Assembly: GCF_004345735.1 (NCBI RefSeq)
Contig: NZ_SLXL01000007.1
Location: 62,001-126,000, forward strand
DNA from: Rhodovulum adriaticum
GTDB lineage: Bacteria; Pseudomonadota; Alphaproteobacteria; Rhodobacterales; Rhodobacteraceae
DNA: 64,000 nucleotides
Reading direction: 5' to 3'
This document shows positions 7,758 through 16,563 of this stretch, one piece after another. Position numbers and translations under genes: made by a program. Each line of letters starts with the position of its first letter. Position 1 is the first letter of the stretch. A model generated the notes under the pieces. That model was not told the DNA's origin, ran no database searches, and worked only from the letters and a program-made list of their open reading frames with translations.

Positions 7758-8681
7758 ATGGCAACCCCAACGCTGAAACAGCTCCGTTATTTCGAGGCCG
7801 TGGCCCGGCACGGTCATTTCGGCCACGCCGCCGAGACCTGCGCCATCTCGCAACCCGCGCTTTCCATGCAGATCAAGGAGCTGGAGGCGACCCTGGGCGC
7901 GCCCCTGTTCGAGCGGGGGCCGCGGCATGTGCGCCTGACCGGCTTTGGCGAAGAGGTGCTGGCCCGGTCGCGCGACATCCTGCGCGCGGTGGACGACCTG
8001 CAGGAAATGGCCCGCGCCGCCCAGGACGAGGTCAGCGGCCGGATGCGGCTGGGCGTGATCCCCACGGTCGCGCCCTATCTGCTGCCCGCGCTGATGGGGC
8101 GGTTGATGGCCAGCTATCCGGGGCTGGACCTGCGCGTGCGCGAAACCGTCACCCCGCGCCTGCTGCAAGAGATGGAGGCCGGCGCGCTGGACGCGGCGAT
8201 CGTGGCCTTGCCGATTTCGGAACCCGCCCTGGCAGAGGTACCGCTTTTCACCGAGGAATTCGTGCTGGTCCGCCCCGCGGCAGAGGCCGGTGCGCCGGTC
8301 CCCCGCGCCGAAACCCTGCGCGAAATGCGCCTGCTGCTGCTGGAAGAGGGGCATTGCTTTCGCGACCAGGCCCTTTCGTTCTGCGCCGCGCCCGCGGCGC
8401 GCCCCCGCGAATTGCTGGATGGCAGTTCGCTGTCGACGCTGGTGCAGATGGTCGGCGCGGGCATGGGGGTGACGCTGATCCCCGAAATGGCCGTCCCGGT
8501 CGAAACCCGCTCGGCCGATGTGTCGATTGCCCATTTCCAGACGCCCCGCCCGCAACGGACCATCGGCATGATCTGGCGCAAGACCAGCCCGCTTGCCTGC
8601 CGTTTCCAGCGGATCGCCGACACGGTGCGCGACACCGCCCAGGCACTGAACCTGACAACGGCAGAGAACACGGCGGCGTGA
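7758..8681 (+). CDS. oxyR: LysR-family peroxide sensor OxyR
   Basis: This is a LysR-type regulator of 307 residues, with an N-terminal helix-turn-helix (about 1-62, [19 protein letters not shown]) and a two-lobed effector domain. The effector domain contains [14 protein letters not shown], in which C200 and C209 correspond in sequence and spacing to the redox cysteine pair C199/C208 of Escherichia coli OxyR. It should therefore sense hydrogen peroxide and activate antioxidant genes. No katG or peroxiredoxin gene adjoins it, unlike many relatives. It lies 51 bases after bhcR and 106 bases before ilvD on the same strand. ilvD encodes an oxidation-sensitive iron-sulfur enzyme, but co-regulation is only a suggestion. 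Confidence 0.92.
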   Translation: MATPTLKQLRYFEAVARHGHFGHAAETCAISQPALSMQIKELEATLGAPLFERGPRHVRLTGFGEEVLARSRDILRAVDDLQEMARAAQDEVSGRMRLGVIPTVAPYLLPALMGRLMASYPGLDLRVRETVTPRLLQEMEAGALDAAIVALPISEPALAEVPLFTEEFVLVRPAAEAGAPVPRAETLREMRLLLLEEGHCFRDQALSFCAAPAARPRELLDGSSLSTLVQMVGAGMGVTLIPEMAVPVETRSADVSIAHFQTPRPQRTIGMIWRKTSPLACRFQRIADTVRDTAQALNLTTAENTAA

Positions 8682-8787
8682 TCTTTCCAACAGACCGCAT
8701 CTGGCGCAACGATCTTTCGGGCGATTGATTTTTCCCGCCCAACCTGCGATTTCCCCACCGATAGACCGTCAGCAAAGGACACGCCCC

Positions 8788-10629
8788 ATGCCAGCCCTTC
8801 GTTCCCGCACCTCCACCCATGGCCGCAACATGGCCGGCGCCCGCGGCCTGTGGCGTGCGACAGGTATGTCGGACGAGGATTTCAACAAGCCGATCATCGC
8901 GGTGGTCAACTCCTTCACCCAGTTCGTGCCGGGCCATGTGCATCTGAAGGATATGGGCCAGCTTGTCGCGCGCGAGATCGAAAAGGCCGGCGGCGTGGCC
9001 AAGGAATTCAACACCATCGCGGTGGATGACGGCATCGCCATGGGCCATGACGGGATGCTGTATTCCCTGCCCTCGCGGGAACTGATCGCGGATTCGGTGG
9101 AATATATGGTCAACGCCCATTGCGCCGACGCGATGGTCTGCATCTCCAACTGCGACAAGATCACCCCCGGCATGCTGATGGCGGCGATGCGGCTGAACAT
9201 CCCCGCCGTCTTTGTGTCCGGCGGCCCGATGGAGGCCGGCAAGGTCATCCTGGACGGCACCGAAAAGGCACTGGACCTGGTGGACGCGATGGTGGCCGCT
9301 GCCGACGACCGGGTCAGCGACGAGGACGTGATGACCATCGAACGCTCTGCCTGCCCGACCTGCGGGTCGTGTTCGGGGATGTTCACCGCCAACTCGATGA
9401 ACTGCCTGACCGAGGCGTTGGGCCTGTCGCTGCCCGGCAATGGCTCGACGCTCGCCACCCATGCCGACCGCCGCCGCCTGTTCGAAGAGGCGGGCCACCG
9501 CGCAGTTGAACTGTGCAAGCGCTACTATGAAAACGACGACGAAACCGCCACGCCGCGCGGCATCGCCACGCGCGCGGCCTTTCTGAACGCGATGACGCTG
9601 GACATCGCGATGGGCGGCTCGTCCAACACCGTCCTGCACATTCTGGCCGCCGCCAAGGAAGGCGGGGTCGATTTCACCATGGATGACGTGGACGCCCTGT
9701 CGCGCAAGGTGCCCGTGCTGTGCAAGGTCGCCCCGGCCAAGGACGACGTGCATATGGAGGATGTCCACCGCGCCGGGGGCATCATGGCGATCCTGGGCCG
9801 GCTGGATGCGGCGGGCCTGCTGGACCGCGACGTTCCCACCGTCCACACCCCCACCCTGGGCCAGGCGATCGATACCTGGGACATCAGCCGAGGCGCGGAT
9901 GAGGCGGCAAAACTCTTTTTCCGCGCAGCACCCGGTGGCGTGCCCAGCCAGACCGCCTTTAGCCAGGATCGCCGTTGGGAAAGCCTGGACACCGACCGCG
10001 AAACCGGCGTGATCCGCGACGCACAGCACGCCTTTTCCCCCGATGGCGGGCTGGCGGTGCTGTCGGGCAATCTGGCCCCCGATGGCTGCATCGTGAAAAC
10101 CGCCGGTGTGGATGACAGCATTCTGGTCTTTTCCGGCCCGGCCCGCGTGTTCGAAAGCCAGGACGCCGCGGTCAGCGCGATCCTGACCGGCAAGATTTCG
10201 GCCGGCGACGTGGTGGTCATCCGCTATGAGGGGCCCAAGGGCGGCCCGGGCATGCAGGAAATGCTGTACCCCACCAGCTACCTGAAATCCAAAGGCCTGG
10301 GCAAAGCCTGCGCGCTGGTCACCGATGGCCGCTTCTCGGGGGGCACCTCGGGGCTGTCCATCGGTCACGTTTCGCCCGAGGCCGCCAGCGGCGGCACCAT
10401 CGGCCTGGTGCGCGAGGGCGACACGATCCAGATCGACATCCCCAACCGCACCATTCAACTGGCCGTGGACGAGGCCGAACTGGCCGAACGGCGCAAGGCG
10501 CAAGATGCGGCGGGCTGGAAACCGGCAGAACCGCGCAAACGCCGCGTGACCTCGGCGCTGAAGGCCTATGCCGCGATGGCCACCAGCGCCGCCGAGGGCG
10601 CGGTGCGCAAGGTGCCTGATTTCGACTGA
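8788..10629 (+). CDS. ilvD: Dihydroxy-acid dehydratase IlvD
   Basis: IlvD dehydrates 2,3-dihydroxy-isovalerate and its methylvalerate homologue to the keto acids, the third step of valine and isoleucine synthesis. The 613-residue protein matches the family length. Iron-sulfur cluster cysteines appear in [12 protein letters not shown] (C122) and [12 protein letters not shown] (about residue 195). The C-terminal domain has [14 protein letters not shown] and [21 protein letters not shown]. The start at 8788 follows AAAGGA and begins [22 protein letters not shown], the conserved N-terminus; an upstream in-frame start at 8725 lacks this support. It is the last native gene before the A/T-richer island. 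Confidence 0.97.
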   Translation: MPALRSRTSTHGRNMAGARGLWRATGMSDEDFNKPIIAVVNSFTQFVPGHVHLKDMGQLVAREIEKAGGVAKEFNTIAVDDGIAMGHDGMLYSLPSRELIADSVEYMVNAHCADAMVCISNCDKITPGMLMAAMRLNIPAVFVSGGPMEAGKVILDGTEKALDLVDAMVAAADDRVSDEDVMTIERSACPTCGSCSGMFTANSMNCLTEALGLSLPGNGSTLATHADRRRLFEEAGHRAVELCKRYYENDDETATPRGIATRAAFLNAMTLDIAMGGSSNTVLHILAAAKEGGVDFTMDDVDALSRKVPVLCKVAPAKDDVHMEDVHRAGGIMAILGRLDAAGLLDRDVPTVHTPTLGQAIDTWDISRGADEAAKLFFRAAPGGVPSQTAFSQDRRWESLDTDRETGVIRDAQHAFSPDGGLAVLSGNLAPDGCIVKTAGVDDSILVFSGPARVFESQDAAVSAILTGKISAGDVVVIRYEGPKGGPGMQEMLYPTSYLKSKGLGKACALVTDGRFSGGTSGLSIGHVSPEAASGGTIGLVREGDTIQIDIPNRTIQLAVDEAELAERRKAQDAAGWKPAEPRKRRVTSALKAYAAMATSAAEGAVRKVPDFD

Positions 10630-10997
10630 TACGGCCTGCCGCGTCACGCGCGCGTGGCGCGCCTGTCGGGAAATGGTGCACCTAAAGGGAGCAAGCTCGA
10701 ACCTCCTGTTCCAAGAGTTGTTGGCTTGGGAGCAAAGGCTAAAGGAAATGCCGAACTGCAGCAGATTGGACGCAACGGCTTTGCATGGTACCCGATGACG
10801 GTACCGCCTGTGCTCACGTCGCCGAGGGTGGCAAGCAGAAGTCCGCTGCACTCGCGAGCCGGCCCCATCTCTATTATCAAAGCCGCCATTCACTGTTAGC
10901 AAGACACGCTCTTGAAGCCAGGACGGAGGAGTGTATTGTTGTTGCCCAGCTCGCCCTTTAGCTGTGCGTGCGGGGCAATACAAGATGGGAGTTAAGG
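10630..10997. other. Left junction of the island, non-coding
   Basis: No convincing gene lies in this 368-base stretch; short frames on both strands have no recognisable product. Composition changes here from the G/C-rich ilvD to the more A/T-rich helicase. At 10673-10703 the plus strand reads ATGGTGC, seven bases, GGGA, five bases, CTCGAACC. Apart from the five extra bases this has the spacing of the antisense 3' end of the tRNA-Leu gene at the other end of the island. It may be a scar of integration or a tRNA-like remnant. Promoter elements of the helicase gene should lie near 10900-10990. Confidence 0.4.
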
Positions 10998-13598
10998 GTG
11001 GTTTTTAAGCGGACTCGGCAAAGGCAGGAGATTTCAGAAAATCCAATCGAGTTGTTCCGATCGTTATCAAAGCGATCTTTTTCCACAGAAATGCCGCACC
11101 AGAGGGCGATAATTGAGTCATATATGGCTGACGCTCTCGAGAAGCCAGATGTTGCGCTTCAGTTGCCAACAGGTAGCGGAAAAACTCTTGTAGGGGTGAT
11201 GATCGGTGAGTGGCGGCGGCGTAAACTGAACGAAAAGGTGGTTTACCTATGCCCCACGCGCCAACTCGTTCATCAAACTGCGGAGCAGTGCGCTAACAAG
11301 TTTGGTTTGGACGTGGTTAAGTTTGTAGGGCAGAAATCGAAATATTCTCCCATTGACGCCGCCCAGTATCGTCAAGGGAAAAAGATCGCGATTACGACAT
11401 ACAATAGCTTGTTTAACACTAACCCATTTTTTAATGATGCCGACACCATCATTGTAGATGACGCTCATACTGCCGATAATTATATTAGCAGCATGTGGTC
11501 ATTGGAGGTTGATAGTAGGGAGAAGTCGCACAGGCCCCTTATCAGGGCCATCGCCAGCATACTGAAGCCCCATATTGGAAAGCTCGACTACTCAATCCTG
11601 TGCGGTGACATCTCGTCTTTCGCCGATGTTGGGTGGGTCGACAAGATTCCTACTCCAGTAATGCTAGCGGTGAAGGATGATCTGATCGAAGTTATTGATG
11701 AAAACGTCGAAGAGATTGGCCTTCATTTCTCATGGAAAATGATTCGGGAAAACTTGAATTCGTGCCACATTTATATTGGCTTTGGCGGGCTTCTTATGCG
11801 TCCGATCATTCCCCCCACATGGTCGTTTCCTGCATTCGAAAACGCCAAGCATCGACTTTTCATGTCTGCTACGCCCGGGGAGGGCGGTGATCTTGAGCGC
11901 CTTACGGGTCGCGAAAAGATTTACAGGCTGCCAGCGCCAGTTGGCTTCGATCTCGAAGCCGTGGGTCGGCGCTTCTTTATGTTCCCAGGGATGTCGTTGG
12001 ATGCCGAAGAAATTGACGAACTTCGCCTAAAGTTGATGGAACGTGCGGGCCGTTCGGTAGTCCTTACGCCCAGCGGGAAAGTGGCAAAAAAGATCGAAGA
12101 AGCCGTCGAAGATGGCCTTGGCTATTCAGTCTTCGGCTCTGATGAGCTCGAGCACTCGAAAGGAGACTTTGTCAATCAGGAAAAGGCGGTCGCCATCCTT
12201 GCTGGCCGATATGATGGAATTGATTTTCCAAAGAAGGAGTGCAGACTTCTGTTTATTGAAGAGCTTCCCAAGGCAGCAAACTATCAAGAGAGATTTTTTC
12301 AAAAGAAAATGGGGGCAGAGCTGCTCCTCAGTTCGCGCATTCAAACTCGTGTGCTGCAGGCAATCGGCCGCTGCACGCGCAGCATCGAAGACTATTCCGT
12401 TGTGGTTGTGAGCGGTGGAGAACTTCAAGATTACCTTTCCGCGGTGGATAGGCGCGAGTTTCTTTATCCCGAGTTCCAAGCCGAAATTGAGTTCGGAGTG
12501 GAAGAGTCAATAGACGTTGAGCAGGAAGAGTTTCTTGCAAAATTTGACGCATTCTGGGAGCATGATGACGACGGGCTTTGGGGAGAAATCGAAGATGATA
12601 TTCGGCAACTCACGAAGGCGAAGTCCAGAAACCCATTCCCCGCCACTGAAGATCTCGAACGAGCAGTTCCGTTCGAAATAGCCTACCAAAGGGCCTTGTG
12701 GAAATCAGATTATCCTGCCGCGCTCGAGAGTGCAAAGCGAGTGCTGGCAGCATTGGAAGATCCAGATCTGAGGGGATATCGTGCTTTGTGGCATTATCTT
12801 GCAGGATCGGCGGCGCTTCTTGCTGGCAAGGGTGGAAACTCCATGATGGAAAAGGTGGCCCAAGAGCAATACAATCAGGCGATGAAGGCGGCCAAGCACC
12901 TGCCATGGGCATCTTCGTTGCTGCCTCCGGAAAAAAAGGACCCTGAGGTCTTGGACGTTGATGAAAACCTCCAAGATCAGGTTGAAAAGATCGAAGCCAC
13001 ACTTGTTCGAATGGGTACTTCGAGCGATAGGAAATTTGCGAAGGCTGAGAAAAAGATCCTTGAAGGCTTGCAAGAAACGAAAACCTTCGAAAGCTCTCAG
13101 GTGGAATTGGGGCGACTGCTCGGTTTCACTGCGGATAACAACGAAACCGATGCAGCTCCTGATCCATGGTGGATTGGGAAGTCTAAAGGCATTGTGTTCG
13201 AAGATCATGCTGACGGCGAGAGCGGCACTGTATTCGGAGCGGTAAAGGCGAGGCAGGCCAACGGGCATCCAGCGTGGCTTCGGGACAACGTCGATTACGC
13301 AAGTGAATGCGATATCCTCGCCGTAATCGTGTCCCCCGTAAGTAAAGCGGGTGATGGCGCCTTCCCCCACCTTAGGTCGGTCGCCTTTTGGGACTTGGAC
13401 GACTTCAGGCGCTGGGCTCAAGAGGCATTGGCGGCTTTGCGCGGATTGAAGAGCTCCCTCCCGGGCGCCGGCGATATGCTTTGGCGAGCCGAAGCAGAAA
13501 GAGTTCTTGATGAGAAGGGTCTTTCAATGGCACGCCTGCGGGAACGTCTCGAAGCCCGGATGGCCCATGACGTTCTCGAGCGCCACAGCGCCAAGTAA
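10998..13598 (+). CDS. Large SF2 (XPD/DinG-like) DNA helicase with uncharacterised C-terminal region
   Basis: This 866-residue protein has all main superfamily 2 helicase motifs: Walker A LPTGSGKT (56-63), CPTRQLVHQ (Ia), a DDAH box (154-157, instead of DEAH), MSAT (289-292), and QAIGRCTRS (454-462). The stretch YDGIDFPKKECRLLFIEELP resembles the XPD/DinG-type helicase C domain. Residues 500-866 are not recognised and include acidic and lysine-rich helical parts. A final globular segment (IVFEDHADGESGT, AVKARQ, VDYASECDILAVIVSPV) vaguely recalls restriction-endonuclease folds. GTG 10998 is chosen because GGGAG precedes it; a GTG at 10968 is an alternative. Location on a mobile island suggests phage defence, but no partner nuclease or methylase is next to it. 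Confidence 0.85.
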   Translation: MVFKRTRQRQEISENPIELFRSLSKRSFSTEMPHQRAIIESYMADALEKPDVALQLPTGSGKTLVGVMIGEWRRRKLNEKVVYLCPTRQLVHQTAEQCANKFGLDVVKFVGQKSKYSPIDAAQYRQGKKIAITTYNSLFNTNPFFNDADTIIVDDAHTADNYISSMWSLEVDSREKSHRPLIRAIASILKPHIGKLDYSILCGDISSFADVGWVDKIPTPVMLAVKDDLIEVIDENVEEIGLHFSWKMIRENLNSCHIYIGFGGLLMRPIIPPTWSFPAFENAKHRLFMSATPGEGGDLERLTGREKIYRLPAPVGFDLEAVGRRFFMFPGMSLDAEEIDELRLKLMERAGRSVVLTPSGKVAKKIEEAVEDGLGYSVFGSDELEHSKGDFVNQEKAVAILAGRYDGIDFPKKECRLLFIEELPKAANYQERFFQKKMGAELLLSSRIQTRVLQAIGRCTRSIEDYSVVVVSGGELQDYLSAVDRREFLYPEFQAEIEFGVEESIDVEQEEFLAKFDAFWEHDDDGLWGEIEDDIRQLTKAKSRNPFPATEDLERAVPFEIAYQRALWKSDYPAALESAKRVLAALEDPDLRGYRALWHYLAGSAALLAGKGGNSMMEKVAQEQYNQAMKAAKHLPWASSLLPPEKKDPEVLDVDENLQDQVEKIEATLVRMGTSSDRKFAKAEKKILEGLQETKTFESSQVELGRLLGFTADNNETDAAPDPWWIGKSKGIVFEDHADGESGTVFGAVKARQANGHPAWLRDNVDYASECDILAVIVSPVSKAGDGAFPHLRSVAFWDLDDFRRWAQEALAALRGLKSSLPGAGDMLWRAEAERVLDEKGLSMARLRERLEARMAHDVLERHSAK

Positions 13599-13750
13599 TT
13601 TTGGGATATCAGCCCTGCCCCAGTGAGAGATCACTTGGATCAGCATTGTATGAGGTTTCATTGTCATCGATTGCGCGCGTGCCGCGGACGCGAGCTTTGT
13701 CGGGTTGCTTTGCAGCAACAGTAGGCAGGGTGAACGTTTGGTGAGGGCCG
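13599..13750. other. Convergent gap with a small inverted repeat
   Basis: The gap between the helicase and the minus-strand small gene contains GTTGCT (13704-13709), TTGC, and AGCAAC (13714-13719), a perfect 6-base hairpin without a T-run. It may act as a weak terminator. Nothing else is apparent. Confidence 0.3.
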
Positions 13751-13990
13751 TTAAACCCGCCGATACCAATGTTCGGCTGGCGATTGGTTGTGGTGCGAGT
13801 ATTCAATTTCTTTGAACTCCCCCGCGTCAACTGCCTTGCGAAACTGTGTTCCCAGTGCTTTCCGCTGACCTGAGGTGCCGACCTTTTCGAAGTCCTTGTT
13901 TCCCCCAAATAGCGTGCGAAGAGAAAACAACTGGCCTCTTTCCAAGGTCGAGACCCACCGCATGATTTCTTCTCTCAGATCGTCGCGCAT
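13751..13990 (-). CDS. Small protein resembling DUF1413
   Basis: This is a 79-residue predicted protein starting MRDDLREEIMRWV. The core FSLRTLFGG, then GQRKALGTQFRKAVDAGEF, and the end AEHWYRR recalls the small DUF1413 family, in which an F-x-L-x-x-L-F-G segment precedes R-x-x-L-G-x-x-F-x-x-x-V. The function of that family is unknown. The ATG at 13990 follows GGAAGGG; a longer frame reaching 14188 lacks support and is low in conserved sequence. It is convergent with the helicase. It could be an accessory or control protein of the island, but there is no direct evidence. Confidence 0.5.
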   Translation of the reverse strand: MRDDLREEIMRWVSTLERGQLFSLRTLFGGNKDFEKVGTSGQRKALGTQFRKAVDAGEFKEIEYSHHNQSPAEHWYRRV

Positions 13991-14518
13991 GGCTACCCTT
14001 CCAACTTCACTGGTGGTCACGAGCAGATTAGGGTGAACGTCCGCTGTGTGGAAGCTGCGAGGCAGCGAGTTCTCAATCGCGGAACGACGGCTTTGGGCCG
14101 AACTGCGACAATGAATCCTATGCGGCGGGCTAAACGTGCCTTTGTGATGCGCGCCAGTGGCTTGAGCCGCAGTGCCTTCCTCTCTCAAACGAGTCGAACA
14201 AAGTAGTCAAACGTGGTGATTCGGTGGAGATCTTCGGCTCTCTTTGTCACTAAGCCTGACATTGTGCTTTTTGCCTAGATCTATGTTGTGCCTTTTTCCA
14301 GAAATGATTGAGGTTAAGTCTTGAAATCCACGGCAAGCCATTCTGTGATGTGCTTTTTCTCACCGCCCTTAATGTGCTGATTTCCAGCGTAGTGGCTTTG
14401 TGAATTGTCACTTACTCTTACCTTTCCAGCAAAGGAAAGTTCGAACTAATGTCCTGTTATGGCTCGGATTTATTCGAACCCGAGCGATACTGCATAGAAA
14501 TATGAGGAGAGTTCGAAG
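13991..14518. other. Repeat-rich intergenic region of the island
   Basis: This 528-base region holds no convincing gene. Between 14263 and 14386 it carries four copies of a TGTGC element, detailed in a separate entry. GTTCGAA-like motifs occur at 14439-14446, 14472-14479 and 14511-14517. GCTCGG (14462-14467) and CCGAGC (14480-14485) form an inverted repeat just upstream of the small gene at 14519. The region looks like a control or recombination site. Confidence 0.45.
14263..14386 (+). repeat. Four TGTGC(C)TTTTT direct repeats arranged as two pairs
   Basis: Copies are TGTGCTTTTTGCC at 14263, TGTGCCTTTTTCC at 14287, TGTGCTTTTTCTC at 14349, and a weaker TGTGCTGATTTCC at 14373. Start-to-start distances are 24, 62 and 24 bases, so the array is two like pairs 86 bases apart. 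Within each pair the second copy ends TTTCCAG. Such order is unlikely by chance and suggests binding sites for a regulator or recombination protein. Confidence 0.5.
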
Positions 14519-14809
14519 ATGAAAAACGACACGACAGACAGCAACGTGGTGGACTTTCAAGATATCAAGAAACGGCATTTCACCTACGTAAGGCCGCCGA
14601 TGGATTTGCGCGCCTGTGAAATTGACCTGCACCGTCTTCCCTTGTCCCCAGAACAGCGGGATCAGTTCCTTGAGGCGCTTTGGTCGATCATTCTGGCCTT
14701 CGTCGACCTCGGGTATGGGGTTCACCCGACTCAGCGCGTCTTTGTCCCGAAGGAGAGCGCCTCAGGAATCGTGGCAGAGTTGGGCGAAGTCCTGCAGGAA
14801 GCGGCCTGA
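14519..14809 (+). CDS. Small hypothetical protein of the island
   Basis: This is a 96-residue acidic protein without a recognised domain, starting MKNDTTDSNVVDFQDIKKRH. It lacks a signal peptide or membrane segment. A central hydrophobic helix (FLEALWSIILAFVDLGYG) and a second one near the end (SGIVAELGEVLQEAA) suggest a small helical protein. The ATG is preceded by a strong GAGGAGA ribosome site, so it is probably expressed. It lies 96 bases upstream of the recombinase on the same strand, so it could be an excision or control factor for that enzyme; this is inference from position only. Confidence 0.6.
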   Translation: MKNDTTDSNVVDFQDIKKRHFTYVRPPMDLRACEIDLHRLPLSPEQRDQFLEALWSIILAFVDLGYGVHPTQRVFVPKESASGIVAELGEVLQEAA

Positions 14810-14905
14810 TAGGTTTTTCACTCAAGCCAAAAAACTTGGGCGCTGCCAGCGCGCTGTCGGTGCCCAGTCGTAACACAGAAGCCTTTTCAATTGATGGAGA
14901 CATTA

Positions 14906-16468
14906 ATGCCGTCTGAGACGTCACAGAGGTGCCTGATCTATGTTCGTGTTTCATCGGCCAAGCAGGTAGCGGAGGGGACCGGCCTTTCCAGTCAAGAGCA
15001 GAGCTGCCGCTCGTACGCGAAAGCTCGCGGGTACGATGTTGCTGAAGTGTTTACCGACATCATTTCCGGGACAGTAGGTGAGCGACAGGGTACAAAATCC
15101 TTGCTCTAATACTTGAAGAAAAACCGTCGCGAGAGCTTCGTGGTCGTCGTTGACGACATTGACCGTTTTGCCCGTGATGTTTCGGTCTTCACGGATCTGC
15201 GAAAGCAGATCGAGAGCGCGGGGGCGCGCCTTGAGAGTCCCAAGTTCGAGGTCGGACAGGACGCGCATTCCAGCTTTGTCCTCAAGCTGCGTGTTCTGCT
15301 TGGGGAACTGGAGGCAGGCAACAACCGCGAGCGTGCGCAGGGTCGGGTCCGCTCTCGCCTTGAGATGGGCTACTGGACCTTCGCAGCGCCATGGGGATAC
15401 CGCTACGAGAAGACTGCGGCGCACGGCAAGATTCTAGTGCGCGACGAACCACTTGCATCGATAATTGCCGAGGCGCTTAACGGGTATGCCACTGGTCGGT
15501 TTCAATCTCAGGCAGAAGTAAAGCGCTTCCTCGACTCGAAAAGGGAGTTCCCAAAGGATTACAGAGGGAAGGAAGTAAGCGTCGACCGCGTCTCGAAGAT
15601 CATCAAGAATTTGCTGTATGCTGGATATCTGCAGCGCCCTGAGCGTGGAATCCCACTGACGCCTGCCTTTCATGAAGCACTGATCACTTATGACACCTAT
15701 CTTATAAACCAGCACAAGTTGAGACAGGCAGCCGTCGCACCGGCGAAGAAGAATATCGATAGGGATTTTCCGCTGCGTGGATTCCTGGTGTGCGAGACCT
15801 GCGGGCGCAAACTGACATCTTGTTGGTCGCAGAGCCACACCGGTCGAAGGTACCCTTACTACCTTTGTCAGTATCGTGGCTGCCCGGAAAAAGGAAAATC
15901 GACCCCGAGGCATCAGTTGGAGGGGCAGTTCGAAGCTATCCTGCAGTCGTTGGAACCAAGCAAGGAAACCTTCGATGTCGCTGAAAGAATGTTTAAAACC
16001 GCATGGAAGCAGCAAGGCCAGAATGCGCAAAAGGAGGCCCGTCGCCTGAAACAGCGATCAACACAGATCGACAAGTAGGTATCGGACCTACTCTCACGAG
16101 CGGTACAAACCAAGAATGACGACATTGCGAGCGCTTACGAACGAAAGGTCGCCGAACTTCAGGCAGAGAAGGCGATAGTCGATGCCGAGGCCCTCAGGAT
16201 TAGCGTCCCGGTGCATTCGTTTGAGGAAATGTTCGAACTCTCGATGGGGTTCTTGGCAAGTCCCTATGAAATATGGGAAAAGGGCGGCTTCGACCTGCGG
16301 AGAACTGTACTCAGGCTGGTGTTTGCTGCTCCGCTTGAGTACAGCCGAAAAGACGGTGTTCGAACCCCAGAAACCACCTTCCCCTTCAAGGCCTTACGCT
16401 TTCTTGAAGACTCGAATTTGAAGATGGTGCGGGCGGCGGGACTCGAACCCGCACGGGCCAGGCCCTAG
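14906..16468 (+). pseudogene. Large serine recombinase interrupted by two in-frame stop codons
   Basis: A single reading frame encodes a large serine recombinase of about 520 codons but contains TAA at 15107-15109 and TAG at 16076-16078. Before the first stop is the catalytic N-terminus LIYVRVSSAKQ with the nucleophilic serine. After it come VVVVDDIDRFARDV, the recombinase domain (SRLEMGYWTFAAPWGYRYE) and a zinc ribbon (CETCGRK and later CQYRGCP), then a coiled coil. After the second stop the same frame continues FELSMGFLASPYEIWEKGGFD. Both stops could come from one C-to-T change in a glutamine codon. The frame ends inside the antisense of tRNA-Leu. The ATG at 14906 follows GGAGA; TTG 14891 and ATG 14894 are alternatives. 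Confidence 0.85.
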
Positions 16469-16509
16469 CGATTTTAAGTCGCTTGTGTCTACCGTTCCAC
16501 CACGCCCGC
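16425..16509 (-). tRNA. tRNA-Leu (anticodon UAA)
   Basis: On the minus strand the 85 bases begin GCGGGCGTGG and end CGCCCGCACCA, so the acceptor stem GCGGGCG/CGCCCGC is perfect and the CCA is encoded. The anticodon stem AGCGA/TCGCT encloses the loop CTTAAAA with anticodon TAA. A long variable arm (GGGCC/GGCCC) marks a class II tRNA, and the T arm is GCGGGTTCGAGTCCCGC. Its 3' end abuts the island, as expected for an integration target. Confidence 0.95.
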
Positions 16510-16563
16510 GGGAACGCTGTCTTGCCTACCGCCGCGACGCGCGAAAGACAATGCGTCCGGCGC

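Larger units (their letters stand above)
10640..16424. mobile_element. Integrated island next to tRNA-Leu, carrying a helicase and a broken serine recombinase
   Basis: About 5.8 kb between ilvD and the tRNA-Leu(UAA) gene is clearly more A/T-rich and uses different codons from its surroundings. It contains an SF2 helicase, two small proteins without housekeeping roles, a repeat-rich non-coding stretch, and a large serine recombinase that ends against the tRNA 3' end. This arrangement is typical of a chromosomal integrative element. The left boundary is approximate because no long direct repeat of the tRNA end was seen. Nonsense codons in the recombinase suggest the element is now fixed. Confidence 0.75.

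Noticed and set aside
10673-10755. A second tRNA gene at the left end of the island
   Set aside because: Only the 3' part resembles a tRNA; the T arm does not pair correctly and no acceptor or anticodon arms could be built.
8248-10983. A 911-codon open frame antisense to oxyR and ilvD
   Set aside because: It is antisense to two well-supported genes and its translation has no family features; long antisense frames are expected at this G/C content.
13609-13908. A 99-codon minus frame overlapping the DUF1413-like gene
   Set aside because: It overlaps the better supported small gene in another frame and has no start signal or conserved pattern.
10630-16424. CRISPR array or toxin-antitoxin pair in the island
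   Set aside because: The repeats are too few and too short for CRISPR, and no overlapping pair of small toxin and antitoxin genes was found.
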